Shown piece after piece: positions 48,432 to 62,182 of a stretch of 64,000 bases of DNA. The notes below the pieces were generated by a model, which saw nothing but the letters and a program-made list of their open reading frames with translations, did no database searches and was not told the DNA's origin. The stretch comes from Ptiloglossa arizonensis. Lineage: Eukaryota; Arthropoda; Insecta; Hymenoptera; Colletidae. The DNA is taken from contig NW_027478760.1 in NCBI RefSeq assembly GCF_051014685.1, positions 186,001 through 250,000 of the forward strand, in the 5' to 3' direction. Position numbers and translations under genes: made by a program. Numbering within the stretch: the stretch's first letter is position 1; each line of letters begins with the position of its first letter.

Positions 48432-48703
48432 GATATGGGAGTTTGAAGTTAAGGAATGGTTGAGAAACCATCAAAATTTTCGCTGGTCTGATACTCGAAA
48501 CCAATAACTGGAATGGCCTAGGGGAAAGTACACACACCACTGTAATCGGGCGAGTTTCTACTTTCAGATGCAACAGGAATTTCTCGAGTTCGCCAATCCG
48601 TTCGCGAAATATCGGAGTTTGGATTTAAGAAATGGTTGAGAAACCATCAAAATTTTCGCAATTCTGATGCTAGAAACGAATAACTGGAATGGCCTAGGGC
48701 AAA
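48432..48703 (+). repeat. 11-mer HOR of the right block, partial copy 3
   Basis: About 1.5 monomers of a third copy. It ends where acatgcatacc of the other copies is replaced by tacacatacc, between 48,690 and 48,703. Confidence 0.85.
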
Positions 48704-51700
48704 AATACACATACCGTTGTAATCGGGCGAGTTTCTGCTTTCAGATGCTACAGGAATTTCTCGATTTCGTCAATCGGTTCGCGAGATATGGGAGTTTGAA
48801 GTTAAGGAATGGTTGAGAAACCATCAAAATTTTCGTAAGTCTGATACTCGAAACCAATAACTACAATGGCCTAGGGGAAAAATACACATACCGCTGTAAT
48901 CGGGCGAGTTTCTACTTTCAGATGCAACAGGAATTTCTCGAGTTCGTCAATCCGCTCGCGAGATAAGACAGTTTGAATTTAAAGAATGGTTGAGAAACCA
49001 TCAAAATTTTCGCTGGTCTGATACTCGAAACCAATAACTGGAATGGCCTAGGGGAAAAGTACACACACCACTGTAATCGGGCGAGATTCTACTTTCAGAT
49101 GCAACAGGAATTTCTCGAGTTCGTCAATCCGTTCGCGAGATATGGGAGTTTGAAGTTAAGGAATGGTTGAGAAACCATCAAAATTTTCACAATTCTGATG
49201 CTAGAAACGAATAACTGCAATGGCCTACGGGAAAAGTACACACACCATTGTAATCGGGCGAGATTCTACTTTCAGATGCAACAGGAATTTCTCGAATCTA
49301 TCAGTCCGTTCGCGAGATATGGGAGTTTGAAGTTAAGGAATGGTTGAGAAACCATGAAAATTTTCGCAAGTCTGATACTCGAAACCAATAACTGCAATGG
49401 CCCAGGGCAAAAATACACATACCGTTGTAATCGGGCTAGTTTCTGCTTTCAGAAGCAACAGAAATTTCTCGGAATCGTAAACCCGTTCGCGAGATATCGG
49501 AGTTTGGATTTAAGAAATGGTTGAGAAACCACCAAAATTTTCGCAATTCTGATGCTAGAAACGAATAACTGGAATGGCCTAGGGCAAAAATACACATACC
49601 GTTGTAATCGGGCGAGTTTCTGTTTTCAGATGCAACAGAAATTTTTCGGATTCGTCAATCCGTTCGTGAAATATCGGAGTTTGGAAATAAGAGATGGTTG
49701 AGAAATCATCAAAATTTTCGCAATTCTGCTGGAAGAAACGAGTAACTGGAATGGCCTAGGGCAAAAATATGCATACCGTTGTAATCGGGCGAGTTTCTGC
49801 TTTCAGATGAAACAGGAATTTCTCGAGTTCGTCAATCCGTTCGCGAGATATGGGAGTTTGAAGTTAAGGAATGGTTGGGAAACCATCAAAATTTTCGCAA
49901 TTCTGATACTCGAAACCCATAACTGGAATGGCCTAGGGGAAAAGTTCACACACCGTTGTAATCGGGCGAGTTTCTACTTTCAGATGCTGCAGGAATTTCT
50001 CGAGTTTATCAGTCCGTTCACGAGATGTGGGAGTTTGAAGTTAAGGAATGGTTGAGAAACCATCAAAATTTTCGCAATTCTGATGCTAGAAACGAATAAC
50101 TGCAATGGCCTACGGGAAAAGTACACACTCCATTGTAATCGGGTGAGTTTTTACTTTCAGATGCAACAGGAATTTCTCGAGTTCGTCAATCCGTTCGCGA
50201 GATATGGGAGTTTGAAGTTAAGGAATGGTTGAGAATCCATCAAAATTTGCGCAAATCTGATACTCGAAACCAATAACTACAAAGGCCTAGGGGAAAAATA
50301 CACATACCGTTGTAATCGGGCGAGTTTTTGCTTTCAGGTGCAACAGGAATTTCTCGAGTTCGATAATCCGTTCGCGAGATATGGGAGTTTGAAGTTAAGG
50401 AATGATTGAGAAACCATCAAAGTTTCCGCAAGACTGAAACTCGAAACCAATAACTACAACTGCCTAGGGCAAGAATACACATACCGTCGTAATCGGGCGA
50501 GTTTCTGCTTTCAGATGCAACAGGAATTTCTCGAGTTCGTCAATCCGTTCGCGAGATATGGGAGTTTGAAGTTAAGGAATGGTTGAGAAACCATCAAAAT
50601 TTTTGCAGGTCTGATACTCGAAACCAATAACTTGAATGGCCTAGGGTAAAAGTACACACACCATTGTAATCGGGCGAGTTTCTACTATCAGATGCAACAG
50701 GAATTTCTCGAGTCTATCAGTCCGTTCGCGAGATATGGGAGTTTGAAGTTAAGGAATGGTTGAGAAACCATGAAAATTTTCGCAAGTCTGATACTCGAAA
50801 CCAATAACTACAATGGCCTAGGGGAAAAGTTCACACACCGTTGTAATCGGGCGAGTTTCTATTTTCAGATGCAACAGGAATTTCTCGAGTTTATCAGTCC
50901 GGTCGCGAGATATGGGAGTTTGAAGTTAAGGAATGGTTGAGAAACCATCAAAATTTTCGCAAGTCTGATGCTAGAAACCAAAAACTACAATGGCGTAGGG
51001 CAAAGATACACATACCGTCGTAATCGGGCGAGTTTCTGCTTTCAGATGCAAGAGGAACTTCTCGAGTTCGTCAATCCATTCGCGAGATATGGGAGTTTGA
51101 ATTTATGGAATGGTTGAGAAACCATCAAAATTTTCGCAATTCTGATTATAGAAACCAAAAACTACAATGGCCTAGGGCAAAAATACACATACCGTTGTAA
51201 TCGGGCGAGTTTCTGCTTTCAGATGCAACAGGAATTTCTCGAGTTCGTCAATCGGTTCGCGAGGTATGGGATTTTGAAGTTAAGGAATGGTTGAGAAACC
51301 ATCAAAATTTGCGCAAGTCTGATACTCGAAACCAATAACTACAAAGGCCTAGGGGAAAAATAAACATACCGTTGTAATCGGGCGAGTTTCTGCTTTCAGA
51401 TGCAACAGCAATTTCTCGGATTCGTCAATCCGTTCGCGAGATATGGGAGTTTGAAGTTAATGAATGGTTGAGAAACCATGAAAATTTGCGTAAGTCTGAT
51501 ACTCGAAACCAATAACTACAATGGCCTAGGGGAAAAATACACATACCGTCGTAATCGGGCGAGTTTCTGCTTTCAGATGCAAGAGGAACTTCTCGAGTTC
51601 GTCAATCCATTCGCGAGATATGGGGGTTTGAAGTTAAGGAATGGTTGAGAAACCATCAAAATTTTCGCTGGTCTGATACTCGAAACCAATAACTGGAATG

Positions 51701-53340
51701 GCCTAGGGGAAAAGTACACACACCGCTGTAATCGGGCGAGTTTCTACTTTCAGATGCAACAGGAATTTCTCGAGTTCGCCAATCCGTTCGCGAGGTATGG
51801 GAGTTTGAAGTTACGGAATCGTTGAGAAACCATCAAAATTTTCGCAAGTCTGATACTCGAAACCAATAACTACTATGTCCCAGGGCAAAAATACACATAC
51901 CGTTGTAGTCGGGCGAGTTTCTGCTTTCAGATGCAACAGGAATTTCTCGAGTTCGTCAATCGGTTCGCGAGATATGGGAGTTTGAAGTTAAGGAATGGTT
52001 GAGAAACCATCAAAATTTGCGCAAATCTGATACTCGAAACCAATAACTACAAAGGCCTAGGGGAAAAATACACTTACCGCTGTAATCGGGCGAGTTTCTG
52101 CTTTCAGATGCAACAGGAATTTCTCGAGTTCGATAGTCCTTTCGCGAGATATGGGAGTTTTAAGTTAAGGAATGGTTGAGAAACCATCAAAGTATTCACA
52201 AGACTGATACTCGAAACCTATAACTACAACTGCCTAGGGCAAAAATTCACATACCGTCGTAATCGGGCGAGTTTCTGCTTTCAGATGCAACAGCAATTTC
52301 TCGGATTCGTCAATCCGTTCGCGAGATATGGGAGATTGAAGTTAAGGAATGGTTGAGAAACCATCAAAATTTTCGCAATTCTGATGCTAGAAACGAATAA
52401 CTGGAATGGCCTAGGGCAAAAATACACATACCGTTGTAATCGGGCGAGTTTCTGCTTTCAGATGCAACAGGAATTTCTCGAGTTCGTCAATCCGTTCGCG
52501 AGATATGGGATTTTGAACGTTAAGGAATGGTTGAGAAACCATCAAAATTTGCGCAAGTCTGATACTCGAAACCAATAACCACTATGGCCTATGGCAAAAA
52601 TACACATACCGTTGAAATCGGGCGAGTTTCTGTTTTCAGATGCAACAGCAAATTCTCGAGTTCGTCAATCCGTTCGCGAGATATCGGAGTTTGAAGTTAA
52701 GGAATGGCTGAGAAACCATCCAAATTTTCGCAAGTCGGATACTCGAAACCAATAATTACAATGGCCTAGGGGAAAAGTACATACTCCATTGTAATCGGGT
52801 GAGTTTCTACTTTCAGATGCAGCAGGAATTTCTCGGATTCCTCAATCCGTTCGCGAAATTTTGGAGTTTGAATTTAAGGAATGGTTGAGAAACCATCAAA
52901 ATTTTCGCAAGTCTCATACTCGAAACCAATAACTACTATGGCCTAGGACAAAAAAAACACATACCGTTGTAATCGGGCGAGTTTCTGCTTTCAGATGCAA
53001 CAGAAATTTCTCGGATTCGTCAATCCGTTCGCGAGATATGGGAGTTTGAAGATAAGGAATTGTTGAGAAACCATCAAAATTTTCGTAAGTCTGATACTCG
53101 AAACCAAAAACAACAATGGCCTAGGGCAAAAATACACATACCGTTGTAATCGGGAGAGTTTCTGCTTTCAGATGCAACAGAAATTTCTCGGATTCCTCAA
53201 TCCGTTCGCGAAATTTTGGAGCTTGAATTTAAGGAATGGTTGAGAAACCATCAAAATTTTCTGCAAGTCTCATACTCGAAACCAATGACTACTATGGCCT
53301 AGGACAAAAAAAACACATACCGTTGTAACCGGGAGAGTTT
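48704..53340 (+). repeat. Diverged monomers related to the right-block HOR
   Basis: About 26 monomers without strict periodicity. Several reproduce modules of 44.5-48.7 kb in diverged form: CAGGTGCAACAGG with cgataatccg near 50,336, aaaaactacaatggcgtaggg near 50,985, and gaggaacttctcgagttcg near 51,052 and 51,592. Monomers at 52,830-52,960 and 53,170-53,300 carry ctcggattcctc and aaattttggag, as in the 17.5-19.5 kb block. No gene is visible. Confidence 0.65.
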
Positions 53341-54849
53341 CTGCTTTCAGATGCAACAGGAATTTCTCGAGTTCGTCAATCGGTTCACGAGATATGGGAG
53401 TTTGAAGTTAAGGAATGGTTGAGAAACAACCAAAATTTTCGCAAGTCTGATACTCGAAACCAATAACTACTATGGCCTACGGCAAAATTACACATACCAT
53501 TGTAATCAGGCGAGATTATACTTTTAGATGCAACTGGAATTTCTCGAGTTGGCAATCCGTTCGCGAGATATGGGAGTTTGAAGGTAAGGAATGGTTGAGA
53601 AATCATAAAAATTTTCGCAAGTCTGATACTCCAAACCAATAACTATTATTGCCTAGGGGAAAAATACACATACCTTTGTTATCGGGCGAATTTCTGCTTT
53701 CAGATGCAGCAGAAATTTCTCGGATTCGTAAATCCGTTCGCGAGATATCGGAGTTTGGATTTAAGGTATGGTTGAGAAACCATCAAAATTTTCGCAATTC
53801 TGATGCTAGAAACGAATAACTGGAATGGCCTAGGGGAAAAGTACACACACCATTGTAATCGGTCGACCTTCTGCTTTCAGATGCAACAGGAAATACTCGA
53901 GTTCGTCAATCCGTTCGCGAGATATGGGAGCTTGAAGTTAAGGAATGCTTGAGAAACCATCAAAATTTTCGAAAGTCTGATACTCGAAACCAATAACTAC
54001 TATGATCTAGGGCAAAAATACACATACCGTTGTAATCGGGCGAGTTTCTGCTTTCAGATGCAACAGAAATTTCTCGAGTTCGTCAATCCGTTCGCGATCT
54101 ATGGGAGTTTGAAGTTAAGGAATGCTTGAGAAACCATAAAAATTTTCGAAAGTCTGATTCTCGAAACCAATAACTACAAAGGCCTACGGGAAAAATACAC
54201 ATACCATTTGATCGGGCGAGATTCTACTTTCACATGCAACAGGAATTTCCCGAGTTAGTCAATCCGTTCGCGAGACATGGAAGTTTGGAGTTAAGGCATA
54301 CTTGAGAAACCATCAAAACTTTCGCTGGTCTGATACTCAAAACCAACAACTGGAATGGCCTAGGGGAAAAGTACACAAACCGTTGTAATCGGGCGAGTTT
54401 CTGCTTTCAGATGCAAGAGGAATTTCTCGTGTTCGTCAATCCGTTCGCGAGATATGGGAGTTTGAAATTAAGGAATGGTTGAGAAACCATCACAATATTC
54501 GCAAGTCTGATACTCGAAACCAATAACTACTATGGCCTAGGAGAAAAATACACATACCTTTGTAATCGGGCGAGTTTCTACTTTCAGATGCAACAGGAAT
54601 TTCTCGAGTTCGTCAATCCGTTCGCGATATATGGGAGTTTGAAGTTAAGGGATGGTTGAGAAACCGCCAAAATTTTCGCAAGTCTGATACTCGAAACCAA
54701 TAACAACTATGGCCTAGGGCAAAAATACACATACCGATGTAATCGGGCGAGTTTTTGCTTTCAGATGCAATAGGAATTTCTCGAGTTCGTCAATCCGTTC
54801 GCGAGATATGGGATTTTGTAGTTAAGGAATGGTTGAGAAACCGCCAAAA
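53341..54849 (+). repeat. Diverged single monomers
   Basis: Monomers with many private changes, for example gagattatacttttag at 53,513, cgagttggcaatccg at 53,544, and a shortened accatttgatcggg at 54,206. No long-period repeat was seen. The 53,513 unit is the only early relative of the gagattatgcttttag type that becomes frequent after 62 kb. Confidence 0.6.
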
Positions 54850-55910
54850 TTTTCGCAAGTCTGATAATCGAAACCAATAACTACAAAGGCCTAAGGGAAA
54901 AATACACATACCTTTGTAACCGGGCGAGTTGCTACTTTCAGATGCAACAGGAATTTCTCGAGCTCGTCAATCCGTTCGCAAGATATGGGAGTTTGAAATT
55001 AAGGAACGGTTGAGAAACCATCAAAATTTTCGCAAGTCTGGTTCTCGAAACCAATAACTACTGTGGCCTAGGGGAAAAATACACATACCTTTGTAATCGG
55101 GCGAGTTTCTACTTTCAGATGCAACAGGAATTTCTCGAGTTCGTCAATCCGTTCGCGAGATATGGGATTTTGTAGTTAAGGAATGGTTGAGAAACCGCCA
55201 AAATTTTCGCAAGTCTGATACTCGAAACCAATAACTACTGTGGCCTAGGGGAAAAATACACATACCATTGTAATTGGGCGAGTTTCTACTTTCTGATGCA
55301 ACAGGAATTTCTCGAGTATGTCAATCCGTTCGCGAGATATGGGAGTTTGAAATTAAGGCACGGTTGAGAAACCATCAAAATTTTCGCAAGTCTGATAATC
55401 GAAACCAATAACTACAAAGGCCTAAGGGAAAAATACACATACCATTGTAACCGGGCGAGTTGCTACTTTCAGATGCAACAGGAATTTCTCGAGCTCGTCA
55501 ATCCGTTCGCGAGATATGGCAGTTTGAAATTAAGGAACGGTTGAGAAACCATCAAAATTTTCGCAAGTCTGATACTCGAAACCAATAACTACTGTGGCCT
55601 AGGGGAAAAATACACATACCATTGTAATTGGGCGAGTTTCTACTTTCTGATGCAACAGGAATTTCTCGAGTATGTCAATCCGTTCGCGAGATATGGGAGT
55701 TTGAAGTTAAGGAATGGTTGAGAAACCATCAAAATTTTCGCAATTCTGATACTCGAAACCAATAACTACTGTGGCCTAGGGGAAAAATACACATACCTTT
55801 GTAACTGGGCGTGTTTCTACTTTCAGATGCAACAGGAATTTCTCAAGTATGTCAATCCGTTCGCGAGATATGGGAGTTTGAAATTAAGGAATGGTTGAGA
55901 AGCCATCAAA
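54850..55910 (+). repeat. Local trimer and dimer expansions (531 and 354 bp)
   Basis: The marker gataatcgaaacc occurs at 54,863 and 55,394, 531 bp apart, each followed by ggcctaaggg and gagttgctact. The marker attgggcgagtttctactttctgatg recurs at about 55,272 and 55,626, 354 bp apart. Neighbouring monomers share ctactgtggcc. Small in-register exchanges explain both periods. Confidence 0.75.
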
Positions 55911-56459
55911 ATTTTCGCAATTCTGATGCTAGAAACGAATAACTGGAATGACCTAGGGGAAAAGTACACACACCATTGTAATCGGTCGAGTTTCTACTTC
56001 TAGATGCAACAGGAAATAATCGAGTTCGTCAATCCGTTCGCGAGATATGGGAGTTTGAAATTAAGGAATGGTTGGGAAGCCATCAAAATTTTCGCAATTC
56101 TGATGCTAGAAACGAATAACTGGAATGACCTAGGGGAAAAGTACACACACCATTGTAATCGGTCGAGTTTCTACTTTCAGATGCAACAGGAATTTCTCGA
56201 GTTCGTCAATCCGTTCGCGAGATATGGGAGTTTGAAATTAAGGAACGGTTGAGAAACCATCAAAATTTTCGCAAGTCTGATACTCGAAACCAATAACTGG
56301 AATGGCCTAGGGGAAAAGTGCACACACCATTGTAATCGGGCGAGTTTCTACTTTCAGATACAACAGGAAATAATCGAGTTCTTCAATCCGTTCGCGAGAT
56401 ATGGGAGTTTGAAGTTAAGGAATGCTTGAGAAACCATCAAAATTTTCGCAATTCTGATG

Positions 56460-57225
56460 CTAGAAACGAATAACTGGAATGACTTGGGGGAAAAGTACAC
56501 ACACCATTGTAATCGTGCGAGTTTCTACTTTCAGATACAACAGGAATTTCTCGAGTTCGTCATTCCGTTCGCGAGATATGGAAGTGTGAGAATAAGGAAT
56601 GGTTGAGAAATCATCAAAATTTCCGCAAATCTGATACTCGAAACCAATAACTACAAAGGCATAGGGGAAAAATACACATACCCTTGTAATCGGGTGACTT
56701 TCTACTATCACATGCAACAGGAATTTCTCGAGTTCGTCAATCCGTTCGCGGGATATGGGAATTTGAAGTTAAGGAATGGTTGAGAAATGATCAAAATTTT
56801 CGCTGGTCTGATACTCGAAACCAATAACTGGTATGGCCTAGGGGAAAAGTACACACACCGTTGTAATCGGACGAGTTTCTGGTCTGAGATGCAACGGAAA
56901 TTTTTCGAATTCGTCAATCCGTTCGCGAAATATAGGAGTTTGGAGTTAAGAAATGGTTGAGAAACCATCAAAATATTCGCAAGTCTGATACTCGATACCA
57001 ATAACTACTATGGCCTAGGGCAAAAATACACATACCGTTGTAATCGGACGAGTTTCTGGTCTGAGATGCAACGGAAATTTTTCGAATTCGTCAATCCGTT
57101 CGCGAAATATAGGAGTTTGGAATTAAGAAATGGTTGAGAAACCATCAAAATATTCGCAAGTCTGATACTCGAAACCAATAACTACAATGGCCTAGGGGAA
57201 AAGTACACACACCGTTGTAATCGGG
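56460..57225 (+). repeat. First member of a 5-mer-spaced repeat
   Basis: The marker aaaggcataggggaaaaat occurs at 56,655, 57,540 and 59,310, spaced 885 and 1,770 bp (5 and 10 monomers), each time followed by cccttgtaatcgggtgac and tatcacatg. The neighbourhood also contains two adjacent monomers with ggtctgagatgcaacgg and cgaaatatagg at about 56,880 and 57,057. Confidence 0.75.
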
Positions 57226-58240
57226 GGAGTTTCTGCTTTCAGATGCAATAGGAAATTCTCGAGTTCGTCAATCCGTTCACGAGATATGGAAGTTTGAAGT
57301 TAAGGCATGCTTGAGAAACCATCAAAATTTTCGCTGGTCTGATACTCGATACCAACAACTGGATTGGCCTAGGGGAAAAGTACACAAACCGTTGTAATCG
57401 GGAGAGTTTCTGCTTTCAGATGCAATAGGAAATTCGCGAGTTCGTCAATCCGTTCGCGAGATATGGAAGTGTGAAAATAAGGACTGGTTGAGAAACCATC
57501 AAAATTTTCGCAAGTCTGATACTCGAAACCAATAACTACAAAGGCATAGGGGAAAAATACACATACCCTTGTAATCGGGTGACTTTCTACTATCACATGC
57601 AACAGGAATTTCTCGAGTTCGTCAATCCGTTCGCGGGATATGGGAACTTGAAGTTAAGGAATGGTTGAGAAATGAACAAAATTTTCGCTGGTCTGATACT
57701 CGAAACCAATAACTGGAATGGCCTAGGGGAAAAGTACACACACCGTTGTAATCGGACGAGTTTCTGCTTTCAGATGCAATAGGAAATTCTCGAGTTCGTC
57801 AATCCGTTCGCGAGATATGGAAGTTTGAAGTTAAGGCATGCTTGAGAAACCATCAAAATTTTCGCTGGTCTGATACTCGAAACCAACAACTGGATTGGCC
57901 TAGGGGAAAAGTACACAAACCGTTGTAATCGGGAGAGTTTCTGCTTTCAGATGCAATAGGAAATTCGCGAGTTCGTCAATCCGTTCGCGAGATATGGAAG
58001 TGTGAAAATAAGGAATGGTTGAGAAACCACCAAAATTTTCGCAAGTCTGATACTCGAGACCAATAACTACAAAGGCCTAGGGGAAAAATACACATACCCT
58101 TGTAATCGTGTGACTTTCTACTTTCACATGCAACAGGAATTTCTCGAGTTCGTCAATCCGTTCGCGGGATATAGCTTTTTGAAGTTATGGAATGGTTGAG
58201 AAATCATCAAAATTTTCGCTGGTCTGATACTCGAAACCAA
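57226..58240 (+). repeat. Tandem trimer duplication (531 bp x about 1.9)
   Basis: AGATGCAATAGGAAATTCTC occurs at 57,241 and 57,772. Both copies contain aaggcatgcttgag, acaactggattggcc, ggaaattcgcgag and tggaagtgtgaaaataagg in the same order. Copy 2 is slightly diverged towards its right end (gatatagcttttt). Confidence 0.85.
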
Positions 58241-58365
58241 CAACTGCCATGGCCTATGGGAAAAATACACACACCATTGTAATCGGGCGAGTTTCTTCTT
58301 TCACATGCAACAGGAATTTCTCGAATTCGTCAGTCGGTTCGCGTGATATGGGAGTTTGAAGTTTA
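58231..58365 (+). repeat. Monomer with a close relative 55 kb away
   Basis: The run acaactgccatggcctatgg, followed by gagtttcttctttcacatg and tctcgaattcgtca, closely matches 2,768-2,902 at the left end of the window, including the rare tttcttctttcacatg variant. Nothing this similar was seen in between, so the pair points to long-range exchange or to descent from an older array-wide monomer type. Confidence 0.7.
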
Positions 58366-59719
58366 GGAATGGTTGAGAAACCATCAAAATATTCGCTGGT
58401 CTGATACTCGAAACCAGTAACTGGAATGGCCTAAGGGAAATGTACACACACCAATGTAATCGGGCGAGTTTGTACTTTCAGATGCAACAGGAATTTCTCG
58501 AGTTCGTCAATCGGTTCGCGAGATATGGGAGTTTGAAGTTAAGGAATGGTTGGTAAACCATCAAAATTTTCGCAAGTCTGATACTCGAAACCAATAACTG
58601 GAATGGCCCACGGGAAAAGTACACATAACATTGTAATCGGGCGAGTTTCTGCTTTCAGATGCAGCAGGAATTTCTCGAGTTCGTCAATCCGTTCGCGAGA
58701 TATGGGAGTTTGGAGTTAAGGAATGGTTGAGAAACCATCAAAATTTTCGCATGTCTGATACTCGAAACCAATAACTACTATGCCGCAGGGCAAAAATACA
58801 CATACCGTTGTAACGGGGCGAGTTTCTGCTTTCAGATGCAACAGGAATTTCTTGAGTTCGTCAATCCGTTCGCGAGATATGGCAGTTTGAAGTTAAGGAA
58901 TGGTTGAGAAACCATCAAAATTTTCGCTGGTCTGATACTCGAAACCAATAACTGGAATGGCCTAGGGGAAAAGTACACATACCACTGTAATCGGGCGAGT
59001 TTCTGCTTTCAGACGCAAGAGGTACTTCTCGAGTTCGTCAATCCATTCGCGAGATATGGGAGTTTGAATTTAAGGAATGGTTGAGAAACCTTCAAAATTT
59101 TCGCAATTCTGATGCTAGAAACGAATAACTGGAATGGCATAGGGAAAAAATACACATACCGTTGTAATCGGGCGAGTTTCTACTCTCAGATGCAACAGGA
59201 ATTTCTCGAGTTCGTCAAACCGTCCGCGAGATATGGGAGTTTGAATATAACGAATGGTTGAGACACAATCAAAATTTTCGCAAGTCTGATACCCGAAACC
59301 AATAACTACAAAGGCATAGGGGAAAAATACACATACCCTTGTAATCGGGTGACTTTCTACTATCACATGCAACAGGAATTTCTCGAGTTCGTCAATCCGT
59401 TCGCGAGATATGGGGGTTTGAAAGTTGAGGAATGGTTGAGGAACCATCAAAATTTTCGCAAGTCAGATACTCGAAACCAATAACTACAATGGGCTAGGGC
59501 AAAAATACACGTACCGTTGTAATCGGGCGAGTTTCTGCTTTCGGACGCAAGAGGTACTTCTCGAGTTCGTCAATCCAGTCGCGAGATATGGGAGTTTGAA
59601 GTTAAGGAATGGTTGAGAAACCATCAAAATTTTCGCTGGTCTAATACTCGAAACCAATAACTACAATGGCCTAGGGGAAAAATACACGTATCGTTGTAAT
59701 CGGGCGAGTTTCTACTTTC

Positions 59720-59985
59720 AGATGCAACAGGAATTTCTCTCGTTCGTCAATCCGTTCGCGAGATATGGGAGTTTGAAGTTAAGGAATGGTTGAGAAGCCA
59801 TCAAAATTTTCGCAAGTCTGATACTCGAATCCAATAACTACTATTGCCCAGTGCAAAAATACAAATACCGTTCTAATCGGGCGAGCTTCTACCTTCAGAT
59901 GCAACAGGAACTTCTCGAGTTCGGCAATCCGTTCGCGAGTTATGGGAGTTTGAAGTTAAGGAATGGTTGAGAAACCATCAAAATT
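59720..59985 (+). repeat. 11-mer-spaced segment, copy 1
   Basis: Markers ctctcgttcg, gagaagcc, actcgaatcc, gtgcaaaaatacaaatacc and gagttatggg recur 1,948 bp downstream (ctctcgttcg at 59,737 and 61,685). This is a third, independent case of an 11-monomer spacing in the window. Confidence 0.75.
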
Positions 59986-61116
59986 TTCGCAAGTCCGATA
60001 CTCGAAACCAATAAGCACTCTTGCCGAGGGGAAAAATACATATACCGTTGTAATCGGGCGAGTTTCTACTTTCAGATGCAAGAAGAATTTCTCGAGTTCG
60101 TCAATCCGTTCGCGAGATATGGGAGTTTGAAGTTAAGGAATGGTGGAGAAACCATCAAAATTTTCGCAAGTCTGATACTCGAAACCAATAACTGCTATGG
60201 CCTAGGGCAAAAATACATATACCGTTGTAATCGGGCGAGCTTCTACCTTCAGATGCAACAGGAATTTCTCGAGTTCGTCAATCCGTTCGCGAGATATGGG
60301 AGTTTGAAGTTAAGGAATGGTTGAGAAGCCATCAAAATTTTCGCAAGTCTGACACTCGAAACCAATAACTACTATGGCCTAGGGCAAAAATACACATACC
60401 ATTCTAATCGCGCGAGTTTCTGCTTTCAGATGCAACAGGAATTTCTCGAGTTCGTCGATCCGTTCGCGAGATATGGGAGTTTGAAGTTAAGGAATGGTTG
60501 AGAAGCCATCAAAATTTTCGCAAGTCTGATACTCGAAACCAATAACTACTATGGCCTAGGGCAAAAATACACATACCATTCTAATCGCGTGAGTTTCTGC
60601 TTTCGGATGCAACAGGAATTTCTCGAATTCGTCAATCCGTTTGCGAGATATGGGAGTTTGAAGTTAAGGAATGGTTGAGAAACCATCAAAATTTTGCCGG
60701 TCTGATACTCGAAACCAATAACTACTACGGCCTAGGGCAAAAATACACATACCATTGTAATCGCGCGAGTTTCTGCTTTCAGATGCAACTGGAATTTCTC
60801 GAGTTCGTCAATCCGTTCGCGAGATGTGGGAGTTTGAGGTTAAGGAATGGTTGAGAAACCTTCAAAATTTTCGCTGGTCTGATACTCGAAACCAATAACT
60901 GGAATGGCCTAGGGGAAAAGTACACATACCACTGTAATCGGGCGAGTTTCTGCTTTCAGATGCAACTGGAATTCCTCTAGTTCGTCAATCCGTTCGCGAG
61001 ATATGGGAGTTTGAAGTTAAGGAATGGTTGAGAAGCCATCAAAATTTTCGCAAGTCTGATACTCGAAACCAATAAGCACTCTTGCCTAGGGCAAAAATAC
61101 ACATACCGTTGTAATC

Positions 61117-61650
61117 GGGCGAGCTTCTACTTTCAGATGCAGCAGCAATTTCTCGAGTTTATCAATCCGTTCGCGAGATATTGCGGAGTTTGAAGTTAAG
61201 GAATGGTTGAGAAATCATCAAAATTTTCGCAAGTCTGATACCCGAAACCAATAACTACTATTGCCTAGGGCAAAAATACACATACCGTTGTAATCGGGCG
61301 AGCTTCTACTTTCAGATGCAGCAGCAATTTCTCGAGTTCATCAATCCGTTCGCGAGATATGGGAGTTTGAAATTAAGGAATGGTTGAGAAACAATCAAAA
61401 TTTTAGTAAGTCTGATACCCGAAACCAATAACTACTATTGCCTAGGGCAAAAATACACATACCTTTGTAATCGGGCGAGCTTCTACTTTCAGATGCAGCA
61501 GCAATTTCTCGAGTTCATCAATCAGTTCGCGAGATATGGGAGTTTGAAGTTAAGGAATGGTTGAGAAACTATCAAAATTTTAGTAAGTCTGATACTCGAA
61601 ACCAATAACTGCTATGGCCTAGGGCAAAAATACACATACCATTGTAATCG
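61117..61650 (+). repeat. Three adjacent near-identical monomers
   Basis: AGCAGCAATT occurs at 61,141, 61,320 and 61,497. Each unit has gagcttctactttcag and a tatcaatc or catcaatc variant, and the later two share ttttagtaagtctg. Direct single-monomer amplification is the simplest reading. Confidence 0.75.
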
Positions 61651-61667
61651 GGCGAGCTTATGCTTTC

Positions 61668-61933
61668 AGATGCAACAGGAATTTCTCTCGTTCGTCAATC
61701 CGTTCGCGAGATATGGGAGTTTGAAGTTAAGGAATGGTTGAGAAGCCATCAAAATTTTCGCAAGTCTGATACTCGAATCCAATAACTACTATTGCCTAGT
61801 GCAAAAATACAAATACCGTTGTAATCGGGCGAGCTTCTACCTTCAGATGCAACAGGAACTTCTCGAGTTCGTCAATCCGTTCGCGAGTTATGGGAGTTTG
61901 AAGGTAAGGAATGGTTGGGAAACCATCAAAATT
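61668..61933 (+). repeat. 11-mer-spaced segment, copy 2
   Basis: Partner of 59,720-59,985. It differs by gttgtaatcggg for gttctaatcggg and cgtcaatccg for cggcaatccg. Confidence 0.75.
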
Positions 61934-62182
61934 TTCGCAAGTCTGAGACTCGAAACCAATAACTACAATGGCTTAGGGGAAAAATACACATCCCGGTGTA
62001 ATCGGGCCAGTTTCTACATTCAGATGCAAGAGGAATTTCTCGAGTTCGTCAATCCGTTCGCGAGATATGGGAGTTTGAAGTTGAGGAATGGTTGAGAAAC
62101 CATCAAAATTTTCGCAAGTCTGATACCCGAAACCAATAACTGCTATGGCCTAGGGCAAAAATACACATACCATTGTAATCGG

